From NCBI GenBank assembly GCA_946481095.1, contig CAMLML010000024.1, positions 1 to 56,377 of the forward strand: a DNA stretch of 56,377 bases. Reading direction: 5' to 3'. Shown one piece after another: positions 35,088 through 44,578 of this stretch. The notes under the pieces were generated by a model that worked only from the letters and a program-made list of their open reading frames with translations, did no database searches and was not told the DNA's origin. This DNA is from an uncultured Cellvibrio sp. (lineage in GTDB: Bacteria; Pseudomonadota; Gammaproteobacteria; Pseudomonadales; Cellvibrionaceae). The position numbers were made by a program, and so were the translations under genes. Numbering within the stretch: the first letter of the stretch is position 1; each line of letters begins with the position of its first letter.

Positions 35088-37549
35088 AGATTGCCTCCTG
35101 TTATGTGTTCACCAAAAATGTGATGCATGGGTGAAAAGCTGGCTTGATTTCGCATAATGCCTTCACGTCCCAACCAGGTATCATCCAACACAATTTGTCT
35201 TGCTGCTTCTGCAACTTGCAAATAAGTGTCAATGCCCAATAAAGGTGAAAGACCGAGAATAAAAGGTTTATCCGTTTTAATCAGTTTGCACTCAAGTGAC
35301 ACAGGCACATAATCAATCACTATTTGATTGATGCCCGTTATGTGTGGAAATGCATCTTCATGAACCACAATACTGATGCGATTGGCATAGTGATCCAAAA
35401 ATTTTTCTTCGATCAAACGATCACTTGCTGACGACAATTCCGGTGCAAGCAGCGTCATAAATTCACGCGATGTATCATCGCTTAAAAATAAACTGTCACC
35501 GACTATGCTGTTGCCACTTTGTCGTGTGCCTAATGTAAGAGGGTGATCCGCATCATCCATATCAACACCCAGAATAGTGGCGAAGGTTCGTCGCATTAAA
35601 TAATTTTCGACTGGCACTATTTGTCCCCGTCCGACAGCACCATCTGTGGCTATATCCAACGCCAAACATAAACCTGCGTAAGAACCTTTCCATTTTTGTA
35701 ATTCACTTAAACAAGACAGCCAGACACGTTGACGATGTTCGGGCCAATGCGCAGGCAAACCGGAACCCAGTAATGATGACAAGAGTGGCAAATGCTGTCG
35801 GGGCGATGACTGCGGTAAAAACCAGGATTCTGCTGCTGCGATACGTTTTTCCAAAGGACTGAACATCCCATCGAATACTGACAAAACTCTTTCGCGAACA
35901 TCAGCACCATTGGCAGGAATCTCTATCGGTTTTTTTGTCACATCATCGATAATTTTTTCTCGTGACACATCATCTTGCTGATGAAATAAAGGTGGCAAAA
36001 AATTTTCTTGCCAGGAAATACGCGGGTAAGTTACACGCAAACAATCAATAGTTGGCGTGTGACGACCATCGCCGGTCATTTGTATTTCAATTTGCAAATA
36101 ACGACCGCGAATATCACGTACCACTCCATTGCTGCGCTGCAACAGTATTTCATACAAACCCTGGTGGCTGGTTTGATGATCATAACGGCTACTATAAAAA
36201 GGCAATTCACTGGCAATGGGTAATTTGCATGGCGCAACTTGCAATTGCCAATCATCCGGTGCATTCACATAATCATCGTAAGCCTGTACACGAATGAGCA
36301 ACTGGCAACCAACAGGAATACTCGCATCAAGATAAATTCGATCCCACCAGGTATCCGGATTACCGGAATCCAACACACGATTTAATGTAGCTTCACCGCG
36401 ATTGACATAACGTGCTTGCGGTAACGGAATAATTTGTTTCGGACCATCCGAAGATAAATAACGAATTGTTTGATCATCGCCACTGACAAAACGTACATCC
36501 AATTGACTGTGCATGGGATAACGGCGTTTTTCGATACGACACTTATCCTGATCCAATAACAAACAGGCAAAATCACAATGTTTGGCTTCGGAGTTGTCGG
36601 CATAAAATTGCAAAAACACTCTGTCTTCAGCTATGGACGCTATATCCGTTGCCAGAGGTAATGTGGCCAGTTGTATCTGACGCAACTGAAAAGATAAATC
36701 CGGATCAAGATGCGTGCTGATTAATTCCTGTGTTTGATCATCACTCATCAACATCAATAAATAGACTTGTGTTTGATTGGTACACAGTGCCATTAATTGG
36801 CGTTCAGGCGGTAAATCAATTTCGCAAATAATACGCAAAGGTGTCGGGTTGATATACAAAGGTTCAAAACGATCCAACTGAGGTTGATACGCATGAGGCA
36901 AAGGCTCGCCTGCAAAAATTTTTATTTTATTGTCAGAGGCAACCCAAACACGATTATGCTGATCCACGCGGCAACGCTTTGGTTTGAAACTATCCTGATC
37001 TGTATCTTGCCAATCAAAACTTAATTGCCAACGTCGTTGCAAATGCACCAAACGCAAGCTGTGTTTATTGTTGCCATCGGATTCAATCAAAGCTACGCGA
37101 CCATCACCGCCCAAATGCAAATCAATAAATTGCGAATCCGGTTTTGCGCCTACAGGGGCAACCGACAAAGATTCCGCTGAATCGCCATAAGGTGCCTCAC
37201 TACTTGCCAATACCGGGCCAGCAACGGCGGGATTTTTTAACAAGCTTTTTTCATAAAGAGAGAGATTTTTTTCCTGGTCAAACTGTTTTTTATGTTGCCA
37301 ATTCAATGCATACAAAAGTTGCTTGCGATCATCGGATAAAAACCCCAATTGTTGGTATTGATCCATTACCAAAGGTGTTGACGACTGCCATTTTGCATAA
37401 GCCTGTTGCTGTTCTTTTTCAGGAAAGCGCAATTGGTGGTTCATCGCCAAATGAAATAAATGATCACGTGTATTCCAGACACAATCACCTACATTGCGCG
37501 TGCGAAAATCATCAAGACTATTAAGAACAAAATACGCAGGTCGTTGCAT
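35084..37549 (-). CDS. eCIS phage-tail-type wedge protein (Afp12-like)
   Basis: This protein is about 821 aa, with the chosen ATG at 37549 (MQRPAYFVLNSLDDFRTRN) after GAGAGGA. An ATG one codon upstream is equally possible. The N-terminal 550 residues are beta-rich and propeller-like. The C-terminal 250 residues carry the phage-tail-protein pattern: SVFDGMFSPLEKRIAAAESW, then LLSSLLGSGLPAHWPEHRQR and KGSYAGLCLALDI. This matches the TIGR02242-type tail proteins that follow baseplate J in eCIS and phage operons. It probably forms the baseplate wedge with the previous gene product. Confidence 0.85.
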   Translation of the reverse strand: MQRPAYFVLNSLDDFRTRNVGDCVWNTRDHLFHLAMNHQLRFPEKEQQQAYAKWQSSTPLVMDQYQQLGFLSDDRKQLLYALNWQHKKQFDQEKNLSLYEKSLLKNPAVAGPVLASSEAPYGDSAESLSVAPVGAKPDSQFIDLHLGGDGRVALIESDGNNKHSLRLVHLQRRWQLSFDWQDTDQDSFKPKRCRVDQHNRVWVASDNKIKIFAGEPLPHAYQPQLDRFEPLYINPTPLRIICEIDLPPERQLMALCTNQTQVYLLMLMSDDQTQELISTHLDPDLSFQLRQIQLATLPLATDIASIAEDRVFLQFYADNSEAKHCDFACLLLDQDKCRIEKRRYPMHSQLDVRFVSGDDQTIRYLSSDGPKQIIPLPQARYVNRGEATLNRVLDSGNPDTWWDRIYLDASIPVGCQLLIRVQAYDDYVNAPDDWQLQVAPCKLPIASELPFYSSRYDHQTSHQGLYEILLQRSNGVVRDIRGRYLQIEIQMTGDGRHTPTIDCLRVTYPRISWQENFLPPLFHQQDDVSREKIIDDVTKKPIEIPANGADVRERVLSVFDGMFSPLEKRIAAAESWFLPQSSPRQHLPLLSSLLGSGLPAHWPEHRQRVWLSCLSELQKWKGSYAGLCLALDIATDGAVGRGQIVPVENYLMRRTFATILGVDMDDADHPLTLGTRQSGNSIVGDSLFLSDDTSREFMTLLAPELSSASDRLIEEKFLDHYANRISIVVHEDAFPHITGINQIVIDYVPVSLECKLIKTDKPFILGLSPLLGIDTYLQVAEAARQIVLDDTWLGREGIMRNQASFSPMHHIFGEHITGGNL

Positions 37550-37560
37550 CATTCGTCCTC

Positions 37561-39708
37561 TCAACAGAAATCAGGAATGACGGGAACCGCCATGGCTGAT
37601 GTTGCGGGCACAGCTGTAATTAAATCCGGCGCTGATGGAATGTGTTTGCCCTCTTCAATATGAATCGCCATCAACTCGGGTAATTGGTAAAGCTGCAAAT
37701 CCAGTTTTGGTGTCTCAGCCCATCCACTATTTTGTTGGTGATACAAATGCACATGACTCACCGATAACACACCAGGCGTGCGCGCAGCCATGGTTTTTAA
37801 TTCATTGACTTCCAGTTCGCGTCCCATGGGCCAACCCTTGCCGGTAAAACCACCGGGGGCCAAAGCCCACAAGCCTCGCAATAAATTTTTTTCAACTGCC
37901 TGAAAAGTTTCAACCAATGTCATAGGGTCAAGTACTTCAACACTGATTGAAAGTGCAACCGGTACAAATTGTGGGCTCAATACATAAAGTTCAGTGCCCA
38001 ACATTTTTCGTGATTCCAGATAACCAAACACATCTGCCAATAAACCCGCCGTAGGTTTGGGAGCAGAACCCAATGCAGGTTCTGCAGGTGGCATGACAAA
38101 AACACTGACAACGCCCGGGACTTTTTCACGCACTGCAGCCAGTGAATTACCTGGCATTAAACCGGGAATCACTTCTGCACGCGCTACTGCAACAATCGGA
38201 TTATCTTCTGCGAGTTGAATAAAATCAGATTGAGTCACTGCGCGATTACGATGGGACAATTCAGCAGGAATTCTTTTTTCTGCTTGCTCAACCGTTTCGG
38301 CATCCACACCACCCGTAATGGGCCAATCCTGATGCACTTTTAATTCATTATGATTTGCCGACAAAATTTGCTTGATACTGCTTACAGGTAAATTACCCTG
38401 GGCACCACCACCTGCCCGATAATAAGCAACACGAATTCGACTTTGCGGTGCAGGGCGCATACCACGAATACCATCACCAAAAATAACACTGCCTGATGCC
38501 GGATCAAATTGATAAACGCGATCATTCACACCGCAACCGGAAAAATGACTCACTTGTCGCCAGGTGACATAAACGCCCTGTTCACTCACTTGAATAATTA
38601 ATGATTGGGGATCAACCTGACGCGCTTTAATCTGTGCAACCTGACCTGCGCGACCATCACCCATTGCAATTACCTGATCACGTCCGATTTGCTGCGCGGC
38701 AATTTCAACAGCGTTGATGCACATAAAACCCAATTCAAATTGGGGATCATCCGGCGCTGTTAAACACAACCAGCACATAACAGAATCCGGATCTACATCA
38801 GCCGGAGATTCCGGTGCAGTGTTATTCACACCGGCATATTTTGGATCACGAGTATATTCAGAAGCCAATGATTTGAAATTTTTCGGAATTTTCAAACGCA
38901 CCACACCGGTTTTTCTTGCGCCCAATGAACTGTCTGCAATGACTTCCAGTGGTGTCAGTTCTGCTGTTTGCGACTGTGCCGAGTCCTGCCACAACAAATG
39001 CCAACGTAATTGTCGCGGTGGTAATTCAAGGGCCATATCACCTGGCTGATCCACCACAGGGGCCAAACCAATATTCAGAATTTTCCCGGACAAATTCTCG
39101 CGAATGGCTTCGCGATGCTTGAATAAACTTTTATCAGCAAGATGCAGCAACAAATAAAATTTTTTATCCAGCGATTTACCCAAATCTGGAACATCCTGAC
39201 CCAAATTAAAACTGCGCGGGCGAAAAGGAATAGTATTGTGACTATAAATTTCCTGCAGCTGATTCAATGTAATATTCATAGCATTCAATTCTTCGGCTGT
39301 AACCTGCTCCTTGATCATCAGCCTTAACAACAAAGGAGTAGGCTGTACTTCACCCTCTGTTGTAAATAATTGATTCGCACCTGATAAATTGGATTCCGAC
39401 GTTAATAGCGGCGGCAAAGTCGGCGTTTTTTGCAAAGATTGAATCGATACCAATCCTCTTGCAGCAATGGCAGGTCGCATCGGAATTTGTAATAAATTTA
39501 AAAATGCCTGACGCTGCCGCTCCGGAATTAAATTCGCACGGTAAATAATCGTTTCTGTCATCCATGCCATTAAATCCGTCAAGGCATATAAGGGATCACC
39601 TTCAACCAATTGTTGTAAATCCGGCAATTGTGAGAGCAGACGTTGTCTGGCCTCTTTTGCCAAATCATCAAAACGGCGATCATCCAATAATGTAATAGGT
39701 AGTGGCAT
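37561..39708 (-). CDS. Baseplate J-like protein (Afp11-like)
   Basis: This 715-aa baseplate wedge protein has the N-terminal hallmark DPLYALTDLMAWMTETIIYR and NLIPERQRQAFLNLLQIPMR (residues 38-80). The central part has SGSVIFGDGIRGMRPAPQSR and VAYYRAGGGAQGNLPVSSI, typical of baseplate J. GVDAETVEQAEKRIPAELSH and the AVTQSDFIQLA motif follow. It lies directly after gp25, as in other contractile systems, and its partner wedge protein is encoded next. Confidence 0.94.
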   Translation of the reverse strand: MPLPITLLDDRRFDDLAKEARQRLLSQLPDLQQLVEGDPLYALTDLMAWMTETIIYRANLIPERQRQAFLNLLQIPMRPAIAARGLVSIQSLQKTPTLPPLLTSESNLSGANQLFTTEGEVQPTPLLLRLMIKEQVTAEELNAMNITLNQLQEIYSHNTIPFRPRSFNLGQDVPDLGKSLDKKFYLLLHLADKSLFKHREAIRENLSGKILNIGLAPVVDQPGDMALELPPRQLRWHLLWQDSAQSQTAELTPLEVIADSSLGARKTGVVRLKIPKNFKSLASEYTRDPKYAGVNNTAPESPADVDPDSVMCWLCLTAPDDPQFELGFMCINAVEIAAQQIGRDQVIAMGDGRAGQVAQIKARQVDPQSLIIQVSEQGVYVTWRQVSHFSGCGVNDRVYQFDPASGSVIFGDGIRGMRPAPQSRIRVAYYRAGGGAQGNLPVSSIKQILSANHNELKVHQDWPITGGVDAETVEQAEKRIPAELSHRNRAVTQSDFIQLAEDNPIVAVARAEVIPGLMPGNSLAAVREKVPGVVSVFVMPPAEPALGSAPKPTAGLLADVFGYLESRKMLGTELYVLSPQFVPVALSISVEVLDPMTLVETFQAVEKNLLRGLWALAPGGFTGKGWPMGRELEVNELKTMAARTPGVLSVSHVHLYHQQNSGWAETPKLDLQLYQLPELMAIHIEEGKHIPSAPDLITAVPATSAMAVPVIPDFC

Positions 39709-39711
39709 AAT

Positions 39712-40077
39712 TTAGATCTGCAATTGAAGTCCTAATTGAAGACTGTTTTGTTCACCTGTTTGTTTAATTTGATACAGCAAACGCAGTGTTACTTCATTTA
39801 ATGCCTGAGCTGTTTCAACACGCAAATTCTGCACAATAATTCTGGGTTCCCATCGTTGTATCGCTCGTAATGCCTGATCTGCAATTAATCGACGGGTAGT
39901 CTCATTATTGGGCTGATGGATAAATTGATTAAGCCCTGCACCAAATTCAGGACGCATCAAACGTTCACCTGGCGATGTCAACAAAATATTCCACAACACA
40001 TCACGCACACTGTCCTCGTCCCTGACCCACTCAAATCGGCCATTGGTAAAACCGGATAATGAAAAACTTGGCGCCAT
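39712..40077 (-). CDS. Baseplate wedge protein gp25-like (Afp9-like)
   Basis: This 121-aa protein has the gp25/GPW pattern DSVRDVLWNILLTSPGERLM followed by RPEFGAGLNQFI. In this family the EFGxGL motif caps the sheath start and nucleates its assembly. ATG at 40077 has AGAGG upstream. Size and position ahead of baseplate J are standard. Confidence 0.95.
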   Translation of the reverse strand: MAPSFSLSGFTNGRFEWVRDEDSVRDVLWNILLTSPGERLMRPEFGAGLNQFIHQPNNETTRRLIADQALRAIQRWEPRIIVQNLRVETAQALNEVTLRLLYQIKQTGEQNSLQLGLQLQI

Positions 40078-40088
40078 GACTAACCTCT

Positions 40089-41777
40089 TTATTTACACAA
40101 CCTGGGCAACACCATAATCGCGTAAGGAATCCAGCGAAAAATAATGTTTAAAATATTCAACACAATCATTAATAAAATCATCGCGCAAATCGTAATAATC
40201 GGAATGCTGAAGCTGATACTGAATCCCATACAGGCACTCAAAGGCGATTTGGCTGCATTTGGCTTCATCTCCATAGTAGGAGACACCTTCATCATCAAAT
40301 CACTGATCGATTTCGGCGTTAAAAATGTCACACCTTTGGGAAGACCTTTGGTGATATCCGATAATTCCGGCAATTGAATAACACTCGGCCGCATCGCTAT
40401 AGGATCAAATGGATTGGCAACCGTGAATTCCATGGATGCTTTACCCCATTGCAAATGTTCACAGCCACAGTCATCGCGATATCGAACAAATGGAACAATA
40501 AAATAACGCTCACCCGCAGCCTGGGTATAACGTGGCAAGGGTAAATCTATCTCAATTAATTGATTGGTTTTTTCAGCGCGGAACAACATGGCTTCACGAA
40601 TATCTTCCGCCATGGATTTAGTCAGGTAAACGAAATGAGAAAAATCTGGTAACGGATTCCATTCCCCGGGTCTAATCTTATTTTCATTTTCAAGATGCAA
40701 TTTTTCTTCTTCAAGATACCAATCCATAATCGAAGCATAATGCTGGCTGATGTAGTCCAATAAATTACCTTGTTGAATATTTTGCTTTTTAATCCAGGCA
40801 TCAAACTCTGCAGGCTGATGATTCATTAAATCCATTTCATCCGGATTCAAGCCCTTTGACAATAAAGGTATGGATTGCAACAAACTACGTAATTTTTCGT
40901 TATCGTTAATACTGACATCAAAAATTTGATAGCGATGAATTAGCATGATCAACCAATTGGCCATAGCACGTTTTGGACGACCTGCATTGGTTTGCAAATA
41001 TTCTTTTGCAGACCAGGTAAAATGATCACAGGGATTTTTCACCAGTTCTGCTATGGTTCCTGTGCAATTACAGGGAGGGTTTTCGAATGACTCACCATCC
41101 CAACTACCGAATGGCCATTCCAGTTCAGCCATATAACCTGCTGCTGAAATTTCAGCGTTACCGGATTTGGCAAGATCAACCGGAATTTCCTGTGCATCTA
41201 TTTTTCCATTAAGCGGTAAATAACCATACAGAAGTGTGCGAGGTTTATCAGACTGTTTGACTATGTGTGTATGTAATGGATATGTTTGTTCCCCAGTGAA
41301 GCCAAGTGACTGATTGTTTTCCGATGCAGATTTCAATTTGATAATTGAATTGAATACTTTGTGTTTGCTATGGTCAGGATCGAATTTTTCATCGATGCTA
41401 TTAATATCTTTCCATCCTATGGCTTCACCATCACGCAATTGCCAGGTTTGCACCCTGCTACCATTTTTTTTACGCACCACAAATCCGGATGAAACAATAC
41501 TGCGCGGTGAAAAGGCCGGTTTGAACGGCACATCACAAACCAGTTCGCTGGCTAATACATAAAAAGTTCGGTGTAATGGCAAACGTAATCTGGTGCAATC
41601 ACTGCCAAACTTATCTTCCTGAATCCAGTTTTGTGCTGAATAACTTTTTAATAAACCGCGTGCAGATTCTTTTTGAAAAGATTCAATGAAATCTTCTTTC
41701 ATGTAGCGATGCAATACAGTGTAATCCTGAGCATCGGCATACCAGGGTGCTACAAATTCCGGTTTATGATTTACCAT
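40089..41777 (-). CDS. eCIS-operon protein with a hydrophobic C-terminal segment
   Basis: This 562-aa protein overlaps the spike gene by seven bases. The first 500 residues are soluble, with two cysteine pairs (PPCNCTG near residue 238 and DDCGCEH near residue 435). The last 45 residues are strongly hydrophobic: SISFSIPIITICAMILLMIV, then LNILNIIF and a second patch WIPYAIMVLP, ending LCK. This looks like one long helix or a hairpin anchor. There is no signal peptide. It sits between spike and gp25. It could anchor the particle to a membrane, or be a spike-loaded protein that enters target membranes. No family function is recognised. Confidence 0.75.
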   Translation of the reverse strand: MVNHKPEFVAPWYADAQDYTVLHRYMKEDFIESFQKESARGLLKSYSAQNWIQEDKFGSDCTRLRLPLHRTFYVLASELVCDVPFKPAFSPRSIVSSGFVVRKKNGSRVQTWQLRDGEAIGWKDINSIDEKFDPDHSKHKVFNSIIKLKSASENNQSLGFTGEQTYPLHTHIVKQSDKPRTLLYGYLPLNGKIDAQEIPVDLAKSGNAEISAAGYMAELEWPFGSWDGESFENPPCNCTGTIAELVKNPCDHFTWSAKEYLQTNAGRPKRAMANWLIMLIHRYQIFDVSINDNEKLRSLLQSIPLLSKGLNPDEMDLMNHQPAEFDAWIKKQNIQQGNLLDYISQHYASIMDWYLEEEKLHLENENKIRPGEWNPLPDFSHFVYLTKSMAEDIREAMLFRAEKTNQLIEIDLPLPRYTQAAGERYFIVPFVRYRDDCGCEHLQWGKASMEFTVANPFDPIAMRPSVIQLPELSDITKGLPKGVTFLTPKSISDLMMKVSPTMEMKPNAAKSPLSACMGFSISFSIPIITICAMILLMIVLNILNIIFRWIPYAIMVLPRLCK

Positions 41778-42406
41778 ACGTTCCCCGCTCCCGGTGTATA
41801 ACTGGTACCTACAACTGACGTGGCAATTAAGGTGTCACACTTGACCACACCCGAAAACTGACTCATGCCTGCATCCACTTTTACCATGCCTGCACTCACA
41901 TCAACTTGAGACGCTTCAACTTTTACTTTCATTGAACTGGTGATGCTGATGCCATCTGCAGACAACTTCACCTGATCACCGCTACGATCAATCGTAATTT
42001 CACCTGCACCCGAATCATCAATGGTAATGGTGTGACCCGCCGGTGTTTCAATTGTCACTTTGGGTGAACTGCTTTCATCCATAATCAATTTGGTTCCTCC
42101 CGGTGTGACAATCGCATAAATATCTTCAACAGCCTGCGCATCAGTTGGATGACTGCTACTGCCACTCCAGACTGATCCCAACACAATTGCTTCATCCGCT
42201 CGCAAAAAAGCCACAACCACAATCTCATCTATGCGCGGTAAAAAACTGATGCCGTAATTCTGCCCCGCACTGTTGCTCATACAACTGGCCCAGATATCCA
42301 ACTGATTCACCATCAGTCGCACCTGAACCCTTCCTCTTCCCTGCGAGTCCTGGTTTTCCAGCACTTTTGCCAGATGTAAATTTTGCAAACCCAAACTGTG
42401 TTCCAT
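41771..42406 (-). CDS. Spike tip protein, gp5/gpV-like beta-helix
   Basis: This protein is 211 aa from ATG at 42406, which shares bases with the previous stop (TAATG). A TTG at 42421 is an unlikely alternative. The N-terminus is the OB-fold of phage gpV/VgrG: QGRGRVQVRLMVNQLDIWAS, FLPRIDEIVVVAFL and AIVLGSVWSGSSSHP. After residue 105 come short hydrophobic-polar repeats of a triple-stranded beta-helix (VTIETPAGHTITIDDSGAGE). No PAAR-type tip domain is visible in it, and no separate PAAR gene was found in the operon. Confidence 0.9.
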   Translation of the reverse strand: MEHSLGLQNLHLAKVLENQDSQGRGRVQVRLMVNQLDIWASCMSNSAGQNYGISFLPRIDEIVVVAFLRADEAIVLGSVWSGSSSHPTDAQAVEDIYAIVTPGGTKLIMDESSSPKVTIETPAGHTITIDDSGAGEITIDRSGDQVKLSADGISITSSMKVKVEASQVDVSAGMVKVDAGMSQFSGVVKCDTLIATSVVGTSYTPGAGNVW

Positions 42407-43491
42407 TAATTTTGATTCCAACTGCTGCGTGTAAATTTCAAACGGGTTTTAAAACCATTGCTGGTATCAAATAAATGTTGCGTGTGTACTATTTGATACT
42501 TGCCATTCAATCTTGCCGAAGCACCGGATACATTTATTTGTCCACCTGTATTTAAACCAGCATTACCACTGGTGATTAATTCGCCTGTTAAAAACTCACC
42601 GGATCTTTTTTGAAACTCCGCCCTTGCCCAACTATTGGCTTCAGATTGATTACGCGAAAAAGGATAAGCCAATAAATCTTCACTACCCCACCCGAGGTTA
42701 TTTAATAATTGTTTGGCATCCTGACCCGATTCACTTTGTGAATCTGCTTCGCTTGCATCTGTTTGTTCATCTGCTTCCAAATTAAAACCTTTAACCTGTG
42801 CAGATAAATATTGATGATTCAAATCAGCCGTAATGCGCAACAAACTCACACCACTTTGAGTATTAATATCGACAGCTTGTGCGCTCTGCTCTTCTGCTTT
42901 TATCCGAAGATTATTGGCGTGATTACGCACCGCAATTCCGTAAGGCCACAGAATCCGCTGTAAAAATGCCAGATTGGTTTCATTCAGTTGATGCCATACG
43001 CCTGTATCACTGCTCACTTGAATGTCTCCTGATAAATTGGCATCCGATAAAACCGTTTGCACCAGATCATTCACACTGACAGATTCAAACACACGACTCT
43101 TGCGTTGTTTGGCTAACTTATGTAATCCATCTTCCATCAACAACACCAACCGCGGTGCACCTTGTCCGTAGACTTCTTCTATCGCGGTAATATCGCCTGC
43201 AAAAATCAAACTATCACTGGCCAATATTTCAATTTGATCGCCATGTGCAATATCCTGAAATGCATAACCCGATTCACCTGACTCATCGGTGTTTCCCCAA
43301 TTCACCAAACGCAATTCAGCATGTGACATACCACTGAACGGTAAATTTACGCGCATAAAAATTACCGCCTGTTCCATATCCGCACGTTGATTTCCGTTAA
43401 TACGGATATGCGGTCTGGCACTGATTAAAATTGCATTTTCTTCAGTCAACTTCCAACCTCTTGCGTCTTTCTTCTGCCACTTCCAATTCAT
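42406..43491 (-). CDS. Spike hub protein, gpD/gp27-like
   Basis: This 361-aa hub protein resembles phage late-control protein D and the N-terminal part of VgrG. Features are AHGDQIEILASDSLIFAGDI, TAIEEVYGQGAPRLVLLMED, SVNDLVQTVLSDANLSG and LAFLQRILWPYGIAVR. In AFP/PVC the hub and spike are one polypeptide (Afp8). Here they are split over two genes that overlap at the stop-start. A 25-residue Ser/Asp/Glu-rich linker lies near residue 245. The start at 43491 lies inside the DUF5908 gene. Confidence 0.88.
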   Translation of the reverse strand: MNWKWQKKDARGWKLTEENAILISARPHIRINGNQRADMEQAVIFMRVNLPFSGMSHAELRLVNWGNTDESGESGYAFQDIAHGDQIEILASDSLIFAGDITAIEEVYGQGAPRLVLLMEDGLHKLAKQRKSRVFESVSVNDLVQTVLSDANLSGDIQVSSDTGVWHQLNETNLAFLQRILWPYGIAVRNHANNLRIKAEEQSAQAVDINTQSGVSLLRITADLNHQYLSAQVKGFNLEADEQTDASEADSQSESGQDAKQLLNNLGWGSEDLLAYPFSRNQSEANSWARAEFQKRSGEFLTGELITSGNAGLNTGGQINVSGASARLNGKYQIVHTQHLFDTSNGFKTRLKFTRSSWNQN

Positions 43492-43600
43492 GAATCATTT
43501 TTTGCAAATTCTCTTCCGGGTTAATTCCATAATCAGCAAACTGACCCGAACTTTCCGGAGCCTGAATATCAACCGTTAATTCGTTAATGATGATGGGCAT
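43442..43600 (-). CDS. DUF5908-type small eCIS protein (52 aa)
   Basis: This is a 52-codon gene starting ATG at 43600 and ending TGA at 43442. It overlaps the hub gene by 50 bases in another frame. The translation begins MPIIINELTVDIQAPESS and ends in a charged helix EELEVAEERRKR-like (actual: HELEVAEERRKRLEVD). The MPIxIxEL opening is characteristic of DUF5908 proteins found between tube-adaptor and spike genes of eCIS operons. Its role is not known to me. Its size, reading-frame integrity and position support it as a real gene. Confidence 0.8.
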   Translation of the reverse strand: MPIIINELTVDIQAPESSGQFADYGINPEENLQKMIHELEVAEERRKRLEVD

Positions 43601-43625
43601 TTTTTTGTACCATCAGCGATTCTTT

Positions 43626-43725
43626 ACCCCCTCCTAACCTCCCCCCTGGCAGGGGGAGGAACTGGAAATCACTCCGCAAAAAGCAGGGAGTAAAATTTTC
43701 TATCAGGTTAGGCCGGGATAAAGTT
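43626..43725. repeat. Second copy of the composite palindromic repeat, intergenic
   Basis: The 129-bp gap between the adaptor gene and the DUF5908 gene holds CCCCTCCTAACCTCCCCCC, with an 8-bp hairpin CCTCCCCC/GGGGGAGG (43638-43659), then GAACTGG. Further right is ACTCC-gcaaaaagca-GGGAGT and an inverted CCTAACCT near 43713. The left half matches the element at 26999-27122 nearly base for base, but the right half differs. Within the transcript it would fold strongly and could change the ratio of downstream to upstream gene expression. Boundaries are approximate. Confidence 0.7.
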
Positions 43726-43729
43726 CTTC

Positions 43730-44578
43730 TCATTTCCACTTAAATGCTCCCGGAATGCTGGACCCCAAAGATGCCGATGCTCCCACACCAAAACCAATTT
43801 CCGGTGAACCGACTCGGGATGACATTTTTTCCAATTCCAGATTGGGAACTGAAATGGCTTGTCGGCCAATTGCACGCACATCTTCAATGCCATTAAATAA
43901 AGCTATGTCGCGCCAATTTTTGGGATTTTTTCCATTAGCAGATGCAGCTTGTGCAGCACTGGTTGATGCATTGGCCGATGAAAATGTCGGAATATTCCGC
44001 TGACTCGCTTGAATGTTTTCATCGCGTAAAAATTGATAGGCATCTTCTTTCAGAGTCAAAGCAACAGTTGCACGTAAAGGAATTCCTTCGGGTGAAAAAA
44101 AATCCAGTGTTTCGTTGTAACTGCTCACCATGCCTTTGAAAATAAAAGAACCCCACTCAAACTGGCAGCGTTTGGGAACTTTGTGACCATTGGAATCCGG
44201 TGCCAATTCAGGATTCATAAATGCATCAGCGATTTTTTTAGTCAGTAATCGAACATCACTATTGGCTTGATGATTACGTGCGGTGTGTGCGCCTGCAGAA
44301 TTGTTTTCTGTTCCGCCATTACTGGAATTGGCAACCAATTCACCCGCAATGCTGGTATCGAAAAAAAGTTGTACTGATAAAGAGGATTCACTTTTATCAA
44401 TATACTGCGGTGCCGGTGAAGGTGCAGTGCCAGTCGATCGTTCAGCCGCCATGGTGTTGGAATAGGTAATACGCAAACTGTTGGGATTAAATTGCACCGG
44501 AATCCAATCCGCTTCCGGTGAACGATCTTCACCATTCATGGGTACCAGTCTTGCGCGGGTAATTTGAATATCACTCAT
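43730..44578 (-). CDS. Tube-baseplate adaptor with LysM-like end (Afp7-like)
   Basis: This 282-aa protein has the N-terminal pattern WIPVQFNPNSLRITYSNTMA, then SLSVQLFFDTS and FEWGSFIFKGMVSSYNETLD with FFSPEGIPLRATVALTLKED. This is the CIS tube/adaptor family represented by Afp7. Near residue 215-245, NPKNWRDIALFNGIEDVRAI is the remnant of a LysM motif. The family joins tube and spike hub in the baseplate. It overlaps tube 2 (ATGA) and precedes the repeat-bearing gap. The last 35 residues are Gly/Ser-rich. Confidence 0.9.
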   Translation of the reverse strand: MSDIQITRARLVPMNGEDRSPEADWIPVQFNPNSLRITYSNTMAAERSTGTAPSPAPQYIDKSESSLSVQLFFDTSIAGELVANSSNGGTENNSAGAHTARNHQANSDVRLLTKKIADAFMNPELAPDSNGHKVPKRCQFEWGSFIFKGMVSSYNETLDFFSPEGIPLRATVALTLKEDAYQFLRDENIQASQRNIPTFSSANASTSAAQAASANGKNPKNWRDIALFNGIEDVRAIGRQAISVPNLELEKMSSRVGSPEIGFGVGASASLGSSIPGAFKWK

